A stretch of 64,000 bases of DNA, taken from assembly GCF_014851765.1 (NCBI RefSeq), contig NZ_JACVAI010000001.1:558001-622000 (forward strand), read 5' to 3'. Made by a program: the position numbers and the translations under genes. This document shows positions 45,506-54,641 of this stretch, in pieces; positions within the stretch are counted from its first letter, which is position 1; each line of letters begins with the position of its first letter. Below the pieces are notes generated by a model. It was not told where the DNA came from, made no database searches, and saw only the letters and a program-made list of their open reading frames with translations. Origin of the DNA: Pseudomonas sp. PDM04 (GTDB lineage Bacteria; Pseudomonadota; Gammaproteobacteria; Pseudomonadales; Pseudomonadaceae).

Positions 45506-46497
45506 TATTTTGCGTTCAGTCGCGAGCGAAGCGCGTCCTCGACCCATTGACTCGCACTGATTCCGGCTTCCGAACTTGCCTGTTGTACGAGCCCCTTCAG
45601 GTCAGGATCAACCCCCTCCAGTTGCCCAAAATAGCGTGTCCGCATAGAACCGCCTCGGGCGCCTTTGTGTTTAAGATCGATATCCATAAATGGCAGGCTA
45701 TCTGAGACAGTAAAATCAATAATATAAAAACAGTTACCCAAAACCCAAGATAGATTTATGTCTTTCGAATGTTCCGGAATATATTTCAAAGGTGCTTCCG
45801 AAGCCCATAAGGCATTGTTGCGAATGGCAATTTTCCCAAACTCTTTATCCTTGAGCCACGGAGCAACGCCTTCGTCACCAACCAACACCCGACCACCGAC
45901 CTTGGTCACCCTTGCCATTTCGGCGATCGCTGACGGTATATCGGAAAATAAGTTAATCCCGCCAAAATGATAGGCGGCATCAAAGTAGCCATCAGGATAA
46001 GGCAGCGCTGAAGCATTAGAGACGGAAAGATGCAAATTCGTGCAGCCGGAAAACTGTTCCTGCATTCGCCTTGAAGTCGCTGCGATCATCAAATCAGACA
46101 GGTCCTGAGCATACAACTCGCCGTGCTCCTTGAGCATCGGGTACAGATACTTTAAATCATCACCAAGCCCACACCCAGTCACCAGCACTTTGTGGTCTGG
46201 TTTGATGTGTAGACGTTCAATTAAACCTAGACGAAATTCGCGTTCATCTTGATTGAATGTTGAAAATAGCCAATCCAGAAAATTATCGTAGGCTTCTTCC
46301 GCGCCATTTTTTGTATACATGGCTCTAGAGGTGACATCCCCACCGGACAATTGGTTCGAAGAAACAAATACAGGTATGTCGCTACCATGCACCGATGACA
46401 GGAGCTCGTAGGTAGCTCCCGACTCAGACACATAAAATCTGTCCTCTTTTCTAAGAGGTTCCTTCGTGACAGGGCAGCAGTAAACTAAACCGGTCAT
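45505..46497 (-). CDS. SAM-dependent methyltransferase with N-terminal Trm112-like segment
   Basis: This 330-residue protein begins with a short domain of the Trm112 type (YCCPVTKEPLRKEDRFYVSE). A class I methyltransferase core follows, with VLVTGCGLGDDLKYLYPML near 107-125, LYAQDLSDLMIAATSRRM, and a catalytic-region segment ALPYPDGYFDAAYHFGGINL. A C-terminal extension of about 90 residues ends in a helix. The gene is 61 bp downstream of the dioxygenase and is joined to the next methyltransferase. It is the second of two tandem methyltransferases and its target is unknown. Confidence 0.82.
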   Translation of the reverse strand: MTGLVYCCPVTKEPLRKEDRFYVSESGATYELLSSVHGSDIPVFVSSNQLSGGDVTSRAMYTKNGAEEAYDNFLDWLFSTFNQDEREFRLGLIERLHIKPDHKVLVTGCGLGDDLKYLYPMLKEHGELYAQDLSDLMIAATSRRMQEQFSGCTNLHLSVSNASALPYPDGYFDAAYHFGGINLFSDIPSAIAEMARVTKVGGRVLVGDEGVAPWLKDKEFGKIAIRNNALWASEAPLKYIPEHSKDINLSWVLGNCFYIIDFTVSDSLPFMDIDLKHKGARGGSMRTRYFGQLEGVDPDLKGLVQQASSEAGISASQWVEDALRSRLNAK

Positions 46498-46558
46498 AAT
46501 ACGCCATCCTTATTCTGTTAAACTCTTGAAAATAACCAGATTTACGGGTTCGAACTGA

Positions 46559-47371
46559 TCATTTTCTACCGTTAAGATAACTGCCTACCGAGTCTGGTAT
46601 CGGGTAGTCGTAGCCTAGAAAAGACTTCTGCTCAGGGCTTAGTATCTGCCCGGCTGTCGCTTGAGACAAATTTATCTGCTGTTTAATGTAGGGAACTGTG
46701 AACAGATGATTGACCGCTCGACGAGGCGACGTTGTCGAGTTGTACCCCCCGCAATGATAAAGCATGCAGTCCAATACAATAAATGAGCCAGCCTTAGCGT
46801 TAACCTGCACAGCATTGCGGCGTATATAGTCCTCACTCGGAAACTGCTCTATTTTGTGAGAGGCAGGTAGAACAAAGGTTCCGCCATTCATCGAGGTAAA
46901 ATCATCAATACAGTACAGAGCATTTACCGCCAGAGGTCTTGATGATACAAAATGCTGATAAGGGAGGTCGCGATGCCAAGCTGATTGACTATATTGCTGC
47001 TGTGGCGGATTAATAATACCGTTTTGTTGATTCAGTATAAATTTCCCGACTATCACTTCCTTGACTACAGACATTAGCAGCGGATTCATCGCGAGCTGCA
47101 AAAAAGCTTCATCCCCTTGTGCAAGCAAAGCGCGAATTGTGTCGATTTCATTGATGGCCTCCAGTGCAGGCCGTCCATGTTCGCGAATATAGTTATCAGA
47201 AACCCTGGCAAATCGCTCAGCAATATCATCAATTTCAGGCCGGGACATTCCCGAATCAATCACCGCATAGCCAATGGTACGCAACTGTTCGACGGCAATA
47301 TCAGTTGTTGCGTTCGTTCTGAAATTATCCAAAACACCGTATGCCTTGATTGGAATATCTTGATTGATCAT
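46559..47371 (-). CDS. PhyH-like Fe(II)/2-oxoglutarate dioxygenase
   Basis: This 270-residue protein belongs to the phytanoyl-CoA dioxygenase family. The iron ligands are visible as His133 and Asp135 in SAWHRDLPYQ and His206 in MLYHCGGYN. Arg217 or 218 after TTSP is placed to bind 2-oxoglutarate. FTSMNGGTFVLPASHK is the typical strand before the second His. Family members hydroxylate unactivated carbons, and some act in sugar or acyl modification. The start at 47371 overlaps the upstream GT2 stop by four bases. In this cassette it could hydroxylate the acyl side chain or sugar ring; substrate is inferred. Confidence 0.82.
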   Translation of the reverse strand: MINQDIPIKAYGVLDNFRTNATTDIAVEQLRTIGYAVIDSGMSRPEIDDIAERFARVSDNYIREHGRPALEAINEIDTIRALLAQGDEAFLQLAMNPLLMSVVKEVIVGKFILNQQNGIINPPQQQYSQSAWHRDLPYQHFVSSRPLAVNALYCIDDFTSMNGGTFVLPASHKIEQFPSEDYIRRNAVQVNAKAGSFIVLDCMLYHCGGYNSTTSPRRAVNHLFTVPYIKQQINLSQATAGQILSPEQKSFLGYDYPIPDSVGSYLNGRK

Positions 47372-48309
47372 TTGGATAGCTCCTGGCGCTCAACCCGATA
47401 AATCGAGCGAATAATCGTGTAGGGACGACGCTTGACCTCTGTAAATATTTTTGAAATATAAATACCCTGAACGCCAATAAAAAAAATAATCAGCCCTGAA
47501 AACAACCAAATGGATGCAACAATAGAAGTATAACCTTGAGGTGGAGCAGAACCAAAAAGATACAGAGAAACCAAATAAATGATGAACAAAAGCGCAGTGA
47601 GAGAAATAATACCGCCCACATAAAACGTGAACACCAGCGGCAAGCTACTAAAGGATGTCACCGCATTAACAAAATGGCTCAATTTGCTGCGCAGCGAGTA
47701 GGTGGTAGGGCTGCTCGCCTTCTTTACGATCATCAACGAACGCTGGTCGAAACCCGTAATCATCCAAAGACCGCCGATATTCAGCTCTCTCTCTTCGTGA
47801 CGAAGCAATTCCTTTACGTATTGATTCGTCATTAAGCGAGCAGTGACTATATTGTCGGGCTGTGAGATTCCCGTCAGCACCCGAAATGCTCTATAAAAAA
47901 GCGGCCCGCTCAGTCGCTCCGCCACTCCGCCTTTTCGGGTTCCTTGCACGCCATAAACAACGTCGCATTGGTGAGTTGTCATACACTCGGCGAATAGATT
48001 GAGCCACTCAGGATCTTCTTCCAAATCGCTATCGATAAGAAAAATCCGGTCACCGACTGCTTGCTGCAAACCTGTCATCATCGCTTTGTGGTGACCAAAA
48101 TTTTTCGATAGGTCAACCACACATAGATGGTAATCCTCACTGGCAATGTTCTTTGCGACTCTTAAACTTTCATCCGGAGAGCCGTCGTTGACCAAGATAA
48201 TTTCATAATCTTCACCCACCAATTCCAATGCCGCCGTCCGCGCCCGATGGCAAAACTCTTCTATGTACTGCGCCGATTTATAAAGTGTCGCGACAATAGA
48301 CAGCTTCAT
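47368..48309 (-). CDS. GtrB-like bactoprenol glycosyltransferase (GT2)
   Basis: This 313-residue protein has an N-terminal GT-A domain: [30 protein letters not shown], and [11 protein letters not shown] as the metal-binding DxD near 93-96. The motif [18 protein letters not shown] is also typical. Two C-terminal membrane helices lie near 225-255 and 265-290. The architecture is that of GtrB/DPM1 enzymes, which transfer a sugar from a nucleotide donor to undecaprenyl phosphate. The ATG at 48309 overlaps the wbqC stop. With GtrA it forms the front half of a three-component modification system. Confidence 0.87.
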   Translation of the reverse strand: MKLSIVATLYKSAQYIEEFCHRARTAALELVGEDYEIILVNDGSPDESLRVAKNIASEDYHLCVVDLSKNFGHHKAMMTGLQQAVGDRIFLIDSDLEEDPEWLNLFAECMTTHQCDVVYGVQGTRKGGVAERLSGPLFYRAFRVLTGISQPDNIVTARLMTNQYVKELLRHEERELNIGGLWMITGFDQRSLMIVKKASSPTTYSLRSKLSHFVNAVTSFSSLPLVFTFYVGGIISLTALLFIIYLVSLYLFGSAPPQGYTSIVASIWLFSGLIIFFIGVQGIYISKIFTEVKRRPYTIIRSIYRVERQELSK

Positions 48310-48998
48310 TTAACAAACCTCATCGATTTTTTTGCCGAGCCACCGCAGTTCATCAGTAAATCCAAAATGGTGACGCCGTGCTGGAACTCTCCCCACAGCT
48401 GAGGATATTCGGCATAGCCGTTATAATCGAACCACGTAAGTTCTATATTTTTGTCGGAAAAAATGGAAGGATCTATATAGTCTTTTGCTGAAGGCCCCGA
48501 CACGTATTCAGTGGCACCCGCTTGCAGGCACAAACCGACTAATCGTTCAGTTTTTCCATCGACTAACTCATAGTCCGAAGAGCTGCTTATCTTTGTATCG
48601 ATACCAAGATAACTACAGATGGCTACTATGAATTTCAGATTAAGAGAGGAAATATCCGATGAAACCTCATTGGTATATAGCGGCGCCAGCCAGCTCATTA
48701 CCTCCTCAAAATAGGGGGCGCGAGAATAGTTAAGGACTAACGCTTTAAGATGCTCAGCCGCCCAGTTACCCTCTGCAATTTTAGTGTCTCTGATTGATTG
48801 ATAATACTTCCCTTTCACTTCAACCGGCACTGTCAGCCACTTTAATCCCTGTGGCGTTTTGATTTGATTGCGGTTACGCCAGTCACGTCGCGTATATTGC
48901 ATATCATCATATAGAATAAATTCATCTACTGCCGCAATAAGGTCAAAGTATCCTTTCCATGGTATGTAATTAGATTGTAATATTGCGACTTTTTTCAT
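48306..48998 (-). CDS. WbqC family protein
   Basis: This 230-residue cytoplasmic protein matches the WbqC family of O-antigen clusters: N-terminal [20 protein letters not shown], then [20 protein letters not shown], and [16 protein letters not shown] near 180. The biochemical role is unproven; I recall a published suggestion that a relative acts in attaching glycine to an amino sugar. The ATG at 48998 ([11 protein letters not shown]) is the family start; the frame extends 10 codons upstream. It is the first gene of the minus-strand cassette, so the interval 48999-49576 should hold the promoter. Confidence 0.85.
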   Translation of the reverse strand: MKKVAILQSNYIPWKGYFDLIAAVDEFILYDDMQYTRRDWRNRNQIKTPQGLKWLTVPVEVKGKYYQSIRDTKIAEGNWAAEHLKALVLNYSRAPYFEEVMSWLAPLYTNEVSSDISSLNLKFIVAICSYLGIDTKISSSSDYELVDGKTERLVGLCLQAGATEYVSGPSAKDYIDPSIFSDKNIELTWFDYNGYAEYPQLWGEFQHGVTILDLLMNCGGSAKKSMRFVK

Positions 48999-49576
48999 TT
49001 GAATTGCACCTTTGCTCCTTGCTGTCATTCATGCCAACTCTACGAATTCAACAGATTTGACTCATACTCGCTTTTTGATAACAGCATTGACTAGGCGCCT
49101 CCCATCTAAGCTTGTCAAATCCGAGGCGCACGCCCCTGGAACGACCACACAGGAAAAATACTGGATTTTGCGCGTTACACGCCATGCAGTCAACTTACAC
49201 CATCGAGGAGTTCAACCGATGTGGCATAAATATCGGCGATTTAATTTTGCTTAGGGAGATTCGGGATATTGATTTTCCCAACGAAGCCTGAGCTTCATGA
49301 TGCATCGGGCACGGGTCGCGCCTGGTGATCTGGATCAGCCAATCCTTTCTGCGCCAAAACCGAAAGATGGAGTCGATTGAGCAGCATGAGATTCGTCAGG
49401 CTGCACTTGAAGCAGGGAGCCTCCCGCGAAATGACTGTAAACGTCCGGCCGATGCAGAGAACCGGGCCCAACCACTGGAAAAAAAACGCTGATTAGGGTA
49501 TTTAAGCTCTACCGAATCGAAATTTGGTCATACGCGTCTATATGCTTATTTATCTCTACTACAGGTACTACCAAGG
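48999..49576. other. Gene-free interval of 578 bp with possible coding relic
   Basis: The segment separates the cassette's first gene from the plus-strand methyltransferase. It should contain promoters for both. A short frame at 49367-49492 begins MESIEQHEIRQAALEAG and could be the 3' end of a degraded gene, since the frame is open from 49301 without a start. The middle part is richer in GC than its surroundings. No transposase or terminal inverted repeats were found. Confidence 0.4.
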
Positions 49577-50329
49577 ATGACCTCTACTCGGCAACCGTTC
49601 CCTTCTGAATCGTTCGAGCTGCTCGCGGCAGAGGAAGACAAGCATTGGTGGTTCCGCGCAAGAAACAGGGTGATTCTGTGGGCCTTGAAAAAACAAGTGG
49701 GCCCATTCAACAGATTTCTCGAAGTCGGCTGCGGCACTGCGTTTGTTCTGAATGGTGTACGTAAGGCTTATCCGGATGCCAATCTCTATGGTTCTGAGTA
49801 TTTTGAAGAAGGCCTGGTACATGCCAGAAAGAGAATTCCGACGGCGACGTTTCTTCAAATAGATGCTACAGCGATGGAGGACATAGCTCAGTATGATGTC
49901 ATTGGGGCTTTCGACGTAATTGAACATATCGAGCAAGACGAACTGGCTATCAATAACTTGGCGCGCGCATTAAGACCGGGAGGATCGCTATTGATTTCTG
50001 TCCCACAACACAAATGGTTGTGGTCTGAAGTAGATGAATTTGCCTGCCACGTTCGACGTTACTCTAGGTCAGAGTTGATACAAAAAATTGAGAGTGCAGG
50101 ACTGTCGACTAAATATACATCATCCTTTGTAAGCCTATTGGTTCCCTTAATGTGGCTTTCTCGAGTGCGCCCCTCTAAAGGCGAATATGACCCAATGACT
50201 GAATTTCATATTCCACACTGGATCAATAAAAGCTTGGAGCTGGTAATGAAGTTTGAGTTGACGCTGATGAAGATGGGCGTAAGTCTGCCATTTGGCGGCT
50301 CGCTTCTTGTCGTAGCCACAAAACCATAA
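49577..50329 (+). CDS. SAM-dependent methyltransferase
   Basis: This 250-residue class I methyltransferase shows HWWFRARNRVILWAL at the N-terminus and motif I RFLEVGCGTAFVLNGVRKAY near 46-65. The catalytic region IGAFDVIEHIEQDELAI follows, then LRPGGSLLISVPQHKWLW. HWWF-type N-termini are common in methyltransferases near polysaccharide genes. Two hydrophobic stretches lie near the end (FVSLLVPLMWL). The ATG at 49577 is preceded by AAGG, rather close; ACAGG further upstream may help. It is transcribed opposite to the cassette and to wbpM. Its substrate is unknown. Confidence 0.8.
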   Translation: MTSTRQPFPSESFELLAAEEDKHWWFRARNRVILWALKKQVGPFNRFLEVGCGTAFVLNGVRKAYPDANLYGSEYFEEGLVHARKRIPTATFLQIDATAMEDIAQYDVIGAFDVIEHIEQDELAINNLARALRPGGSLLISVPQHKWLWSEVDEFACHVRRYSRSELIQKIESAGLSTKYTSSFVSLLVPLMWLSRVRPSKGEYDPMTEFHIPHWINKSLELVMKFELTLMKMGVSLPFGGSLLVVATKP

Positions 50330-50346
50330 GAAGACAGAAAATCGTT

Positions 50347-50377
50347 GGGCGTTATGCTCAAACTTTAGCATACGCCC
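50347..50377. terminator. Hairpin between convergent genes
   Basis: GGGCGTTATGCT and AGCATACGCCC pair with one bulged base around a short A/T loop. It lies between the plus-strand methyltransferase and wbpM, and the T-rich sequence further on fits a bidirectional transcription end. Confidence 0.6.
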
Positions 50378-50437
50378 ATGGACAGAAAATTTTCTCTTTT
50401 ATAAAAATCGTCGACCTATAAAAACATGCATTGGCTT

Positions 50438-52432
50438 TCAGGGCTCAAGGCGGCGCTGTTGATAAATCCAGTCTACGATATCGCCGTCCGGGGTGTAACC
50501 GCTGACGGTTTCTCGTAGAAGTTGTCGTACTCGAGAGTAATCGTCATGATCGATAGCTTTCAGAAGTTCACCCAAACGGATCTTGAGAGCGTCCCAAGGT
50601 AAGTGATCTTCATTCGCGCGCATGATCATAGGATGTTCCGTGGCTTCCACGTTGTCTCCGATCAGCAACTCTTCGTAAAGCTTCTCTCCCGGCCGCAGTC
50701 CGGTGAATTCGATCGAGATATCACCCTGCAGATTTTTCTCAGAGCGAATGCTCAAACCAGATAGATGGATCATCTTTTCCGCAAGTTCGACGATTTTCAC
50801 CGGTTCCCCCATGTCCAGGACGAACACATCTCCGCCCCGTCCCATAGAACCTGCTTGAATGACCAGTTGCGCTGCCTCCGGGATAGTCATGAAATAGCGA
50901 GTGATTTTTGGGTGTGTGACAGTTAGAGGGCCCCCTGACTTGATCTGCTTGTGGAACAAGGGAATCACGGACCCAGAAGATCCCAGCACATTACCAAAGC
51001 GGACCATGGTGAAACGTGTCTTGTTTAACTGAGAGATGTTGGCCGTGTCGCCGAAAAAGATTGGAGCGACCTCTCGGCTGAGTGCCTGCAACGTCAACTC
51101 AGCAAGTCGCTTGGTGCTGCCCATCACATTGGTAGGCCGAACCGCTTTGTCCGTAGAAATCAGTACAAAGTTTGCGACGCCCACCTGCAGCGCAGCCTGA
51201 GCAGTGTTCAAAGTCCCTATGACATTATTTAACACGCCCTCTGCAATATTGTGTTCAACCATCGGGACATGCTTATAAGCCGCAGCGTGATAGACAGTAT
51301 CAACGTGCCAGGTCTTCATAACATCTATCAGTTTCGCCTGACTGCGTACCGACCCCAGAATAGGCAGAAGCCGAATGGACAACGACTCTCTCTGGATACG
51401 CTGTTCAAGCTCCGATAAAATCGAGTAGAGGTTGAACTCACTGTGTTCGAACAAGAGCAGAGATTTAGGTTTCAACGCGATGATTTGGCGGCAGAGTTCC
51501 GAGCCTATGGAGCCCCCAGCCCCTGTAACCAGTACATTCTGCCCGGTAATACAATGAGCCAGCAGTTCGCTCTGCGCCGGGACGGAATCGCGGCCTAGCA
51601 AATCTGCGATGTCTACTTCCTGAATGTCATCGACTTTCACTCGCCCACTTGCGAGATCCATGAAGCCCGGGACACTGCGCACATGCAACGGAAATTGCTC
51701 GAGAAAACCCAGAATCTCGCGCCGACGGCCACGATTGGCAGAAGGAATCGCCAGCAGGACCTCTTCGGCACCGGTGGCGTCGATCATTTCCTGGATATGC
51801 TTGGGCTTATAAACCTGCAACCCAGCAATCACACGTTCAGCGATGTTGTTGTCGTCGTCGATGAACGCGACGGGCCGCATCACTCTTCCCATGCGCAATG
51901 CCGCAACCAATTGGTTGCCCGCCGCACCTGCACCATAAATAGCTACTCGGGGCAGACCGTTGTCGCGATTGTAGAAAGGTACATGCTGAGAGGCTGAAAA
52001 CCAGTCGCCGAGAAAATACTGGCGCATGATCAAACGCAGGCCGCCAATCATGATCAAACTCAACCACCAATAGTTGAAGACGATTGAACGGGGCACCACT
52101 GCCGTGTGATTGCTATACCAGAATACAACAAGGGCTAGCAATAATGACGAAAGGCTTACAGCTTTGGAAATAGCAATTAACGCATCATTGCCAAAGTAAC
52201 GCATCACAGCACGATACATACCAAAACGAATAAAAATTGGAATGGCGACAATAGGTGCAGCGATGAAAAGCCAAGCGTGCGTTTCAACGGGCCCCGAAGC
52301 ATCCTCGATACCTAGACGAACCAAAAAGGCCAACCATAGGGCGAGCCAGACCAAGACAACGTCGGTGACCACCTGTATGGCACGCTTGTAGCGCCTCGGT
52401 AATCCCAACATGTTTGCTCTCAGCTTATCCAT
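50438..52432 (-). CDS. wbpM: UDP-GlcNAc 4,6-dehydratase (nucleotide sugar dehydratase)
   Basis: This 664-residue membrane enzyme converts UDP-GlcNAc to UDP-4-keto-6-deoxy-GlcNAc, the precursor of D-QuiNAc and D-FucNAc. Four N-terminal membrane helices (about 15-130) are followed by a first Rossmann domain (VAIYGAGAAGNQLVAAL near 160). The catalytic SDR domain has NVLVTGAGGSIGSELCRQI near 300 and STDKAVRPTNVMGSTKR near 445, which carries the Met/Lys of the SMK triad. The ATG at 52432 yields the 664-residue length usual for WbpM; the frame starts earlier at 52501. It ends the O-unit operon. wbpM is essential for O-antigen in many P. aeruginosa serotypes. Confidence 0.95.
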   Translation of the reverse strand: MDKLRANMLGLPRRYKRAIQVVTDVVLVWLALWLAFLVRLGIEDASGPVETHAWLFIAAPIVAIPIFIRFGMYRAVMRYFGNDALIAISKAVSLSSLLLALVVFWYSNHTAVVPRSIVFNYWWLSLIMIGGLRLIMRQYFLGDWFSASQHVPFYNRDNGLPRVAIYGAGAAGNQLVAALRMGRVMRPVAFIDDDNNIAERVIAGLQVYKPKHIQEMIDATGAEEVLLAIPSANRGRRREILGFLEQFPLHVRSVPGFMDLASGRVKVDDIQEVDIADLLGRDSVPAQSELLAHCITGQNVLVTGAGGSIGSELCRQIIALKPKSLLLFEHSEFNLYSILSELEQRIQRESLSIRLLPILGSVRSQAKLIDVMKTWHVDTVYHAAAYKHVPMVEHNIAEGVLNNVIGTLNTAQAALQVGVANFVLISTDKAVRPTNVMGSTKRLAELTLQALSREVAPIFFGDTANISQLNKTRFTMVRFGNVLGSSGSVIPLFHKQIKSGGPLTVTHPKITRYFMTIPEAAQLVIQAGSMGRGGDVFVLDMGEPVKIVELAEKMIHLSGLSIRSEKNLQGDISIEFTGLRPGEKLYEELLIGDNVEATEHPMIMRANEDHLPWDALKIRLGELLKAIDHDDYSRVRQLLRETVSGYTPDGDIVDWIYQQRRLEP

Positions 52433-52547
52433 GAACCCTTTTTGCACTGCGCCAGCTCCTAAACATGTTCCATTGCAAGAGTGTACAGCAGCACCACTCA
52501 ACGCTTGAGAAAACGACCGCGAAAATTACGATGCCACGGCATGATGA

Positions 52548-53570
52548 TCAAGGTTTCTCGAGCTCTCCGGCATGAAACCTGACCGCCAAAACGATCAGGG
52601 GAAAATAAGCCAGGATCAATCCCAATACGCCATTCAATTGCCACCAAACGACGCACACCGCCACGGGAAGCAACCAGAACACATTGATTGCGACCACAGA
52701 CAGGGTCACCGGTAAATGGCGCCCGTACAAACGGGAAGCATACTGATAAGCGTGGCTGCGATGAGCCTCATAGACCTTATCGCCGCGCAACAGTCGTCGC
52801 ACCAACGTAAAGGTGGCATCGACAATGAAAACCCCCAACAAAATCAGCCAAACCCATAGGAGAGCCGGGTCTACCCAGGCCGCTTGCAAGGACATGATGG
52901 CTAGAATCAGCCCGAGAAATCCACTGCCAGCATCCCCCATGAAGATTCGGGCCGGGGGGAAATTCCAGTAAAGAAAACCGCTGACTGCAACCACCATCAG
53001 CAACGGAGTGAACATCAATCCTGGCTGTCCCATCAACCAGTAAACGAGGCTCGCACCAAGACATGCACACATTGCCTCGACGCTGGCGATTCCGTCGATG
53101 CCGTCCATAAAGTTATAGAGATTAAGCATCCAAACGAGATAGAAAGCTGCAAGGACATGCCCTACCCAGCTCAGGTCAACTAACGAGCCTGCAACCTGGA
53201 TCGGAGGCATACCGCCAATCCAGGCCAATGCCCAGGCGGCGCCACCAAAGTGCGCCAACAATCTCCAACGGGCGGCGATATGTCCATGATCATCGAGGAA
53301 ACCCACACTGGCCACCAAGGCCCCCGCGCCTAGAAGCGCCCACGTGTCCGGCCATCCAAGCATCCCCGAAAATGCCAAAACTGGCAGCATGAGCAAAAAG
53401 CTCAGCACTATCGCCACCCCTCCGCCGCGAGGCGTCGGAACAGAATGGGAACTGCGCCCGTTAGGCATGTCCATCAGACTGCTGGCAATAGCGTAACGGC
53501 GCAACAGCCAAGTCATCAGGAATGAAGCTCCCGTTACTAATGCGAACAGCCACAAGGTTGTAATCAACAA
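52548..53570 (-). CDS. wbpL: Undecaprenyl-phosphate sugar-1-phosphate transferase
   Basis: This 340-residue protein of the MraY/WecA family starts O-unit assembly by moving a sugar-1-phosphate (FucNAc, QuiNAc or GlcNAc) to undecaprenyl phosphate. About ten membrane helices are present. Signature segments are PTPRGGGVAIVLSF near 47-60, NLYNFMDGIDGIASVEA near 150-166 and IFMGDAGSGFLGL near 208-220. The start codon is TTG at 53570 with AGGAC upstream; no ATG fits the family N-terminus. It lies between wbpV and wbpM, the conserved Pseudomonas order. Its sugar choice cannot be read from sequence. Confidence 0.93.
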   Translation of the reverse strand: MLITTLWLFALVTGASFLMTWLLRRYAIASSLMDMPNGRSSHSVPTPRGGGVAIVLSFLLMLPVLAFSGMLGWPDTWALLGAGALVASVGFLDDHGHIAARWRLLAHFGGAAWALAWIGGMPPIQVAGSLVDLSWVGHVLAAFYLVWMLNLYNFMDGIDGIASVEAMCACLGASLVYWLMGQPGLMFTPLLMVVAVSGFLYWNFPPARIFMGDAGSGFLGLILAIMSLQAAWVDPALLWVWLILLGVFIVDATFTLVRRLLRGDKVYEAHRSHAYQYASRLYGRHLPVTLSVVAINVFWLLPVAVCVVWWQLNGVLGLILAYFPLIVLAVRFHAGELEKP

Positions 53571-53678
53571 TTTTAGTCCTGAAGCAAAAATACACTACCG
53601 ATTGATCAGTGCGTCCTGTAATAAATAGGGGGCGCCCCTGTCACTCAACTCACCAAGACACACCAAGCATTGACGCAA

Positions 53679-54641
53679 CTAACCCACATTCTTCAAAAAA
53701 TGTCGGGCGGTCTTTGACAGGGATTGATTTACGCTATTGGGAGGCGTCCAGCCGAGCAGTTCTTTATTCTTTGAGATATCGACCTGAAGCGAGCCACACA
53801 ACCTTTGAGATAGATCTTTTTTCCCCAGCATCGAAGCCCCCAATTCCAACATCCAGCTAGGAATCGGGAGCAAGCGAGCCGGTATCCCGAGCGCCGTTCC
53901 CATCCTGCGCAACAGCTCGGATGTCGACAGATCTTCGCCATCGCTCACCAGGAAGGTCTGACCAGCCGCATCCGGATGCCTTAGGCAGACAACAATAAAG
54001 TCAACCAGGTTATCCAGTCCGACAAGGCTACGTCGGTTGGGTATTGAGCCGAAAGGCAGGGGGATGCCCTTTTTCAGCCATTTCATCATATTGTGAAAGT
54101 TGGCTTTTACCCCGGGCCCATAAACCAGCGGCGGCCGCACGATCACAACCTCCATTCCGGTTTGCCCGGCGAGCGCAAGCAATGCTTGTTCAGCTTCCAT
54201 TTTTGAAACCCCGTAAGGATCAACCGGCGCTGGTGCAGCATCTGCCAAAAAAGGGGAACCAGGCGCAGTTCCTTCGCCATTGACCTTGATCGAACTGATA
54301 TAGATAAAGCGTCGTACCCCCGCCGCTGCTGCCTGTCTCGCAAGATTAAGTGTTCCCGCCACATTCGTTTTGCGAAATTCAGCCAGCGGGTCATTTGAAT
54401 TATCGTTCATCACGTGCACGCGGGCGGCACTATGAATGACTGCATCGACCCCTATCAACGCCTCCGTCCAATCGGTATCGCCATCTATCGCAGGAACCAA
54501 TACTTGTGTCGTTGATGTGGGCAGCTGTGGCATAGGTTGTCGCAACGCAACCGTCAGCGCTCCGCAATTATCCTGCACAAGCCGAGCGTGAATGGCCCCT
54601 CCGACGAAACCGGATACCCCCGTCAAAAGTATCCTGCTCAT
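53679..54641 (-). CDS. wbpV: NAD-dependent epimerase/dehydratase, UDP-4-ketosugar reductase
   Basis: This 320-residue extended SDR has ILLTGVSGFVGGAIHARL at the N-terminus, YISSIKVNGEGT, and YGVSKMEAEQALL with the catalytic Tyr and Lys near 145-149. PPLVYGPGVKANFHNMMKWL follows. It matches WbpV and relatives, thought to reduce UDP-4-keto-6-deoxy-GlcNAc made by WbpM to UDP-QuiNAc. It overlaps the upstream transferase gene by four bases (ATGA) and precedes wbpL, as in several P. aeruginosa serotypes. A QuiNAc versus FucNAc product cannot be settled without assay. Confidence 0.85.
   Translation of the reverse strand: MSRILLTGVSGFVGGAIHARLVQDNCGALTVALRQPMPQLPTSTTQVLVPAIDGDTDWTEALIGVDAVIHSAARVHVMNDNSNDPLAEFRKTNVAGTLNLARQAAAAGVRRFIYISSIKVNGEGTAPGSPFLADAAPAPVDPYGVSKMEAEQALLALAGQTGMEVVIVRPPLVYGPGVKANFHNMMKWLKKGIPLPFGSIPNRRSLVGLDNLVDFIVVCLRHPDAAGQTFLVSDGEDLSTSELLRRMGTALGIPARLLPIPSWMLELGASMLGKKDLSQRLCGSLQVDISKNKELLGWTPPNSVNQSLSKTARHFLKNVG

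Noticed and set aside
48999..49576. Insertion sequence or integrase at the cassette border
   Set aside because: No transposase motif, terminal inverted repeats or target duplication was seen, and no tRNA gene that could act as attachment site.
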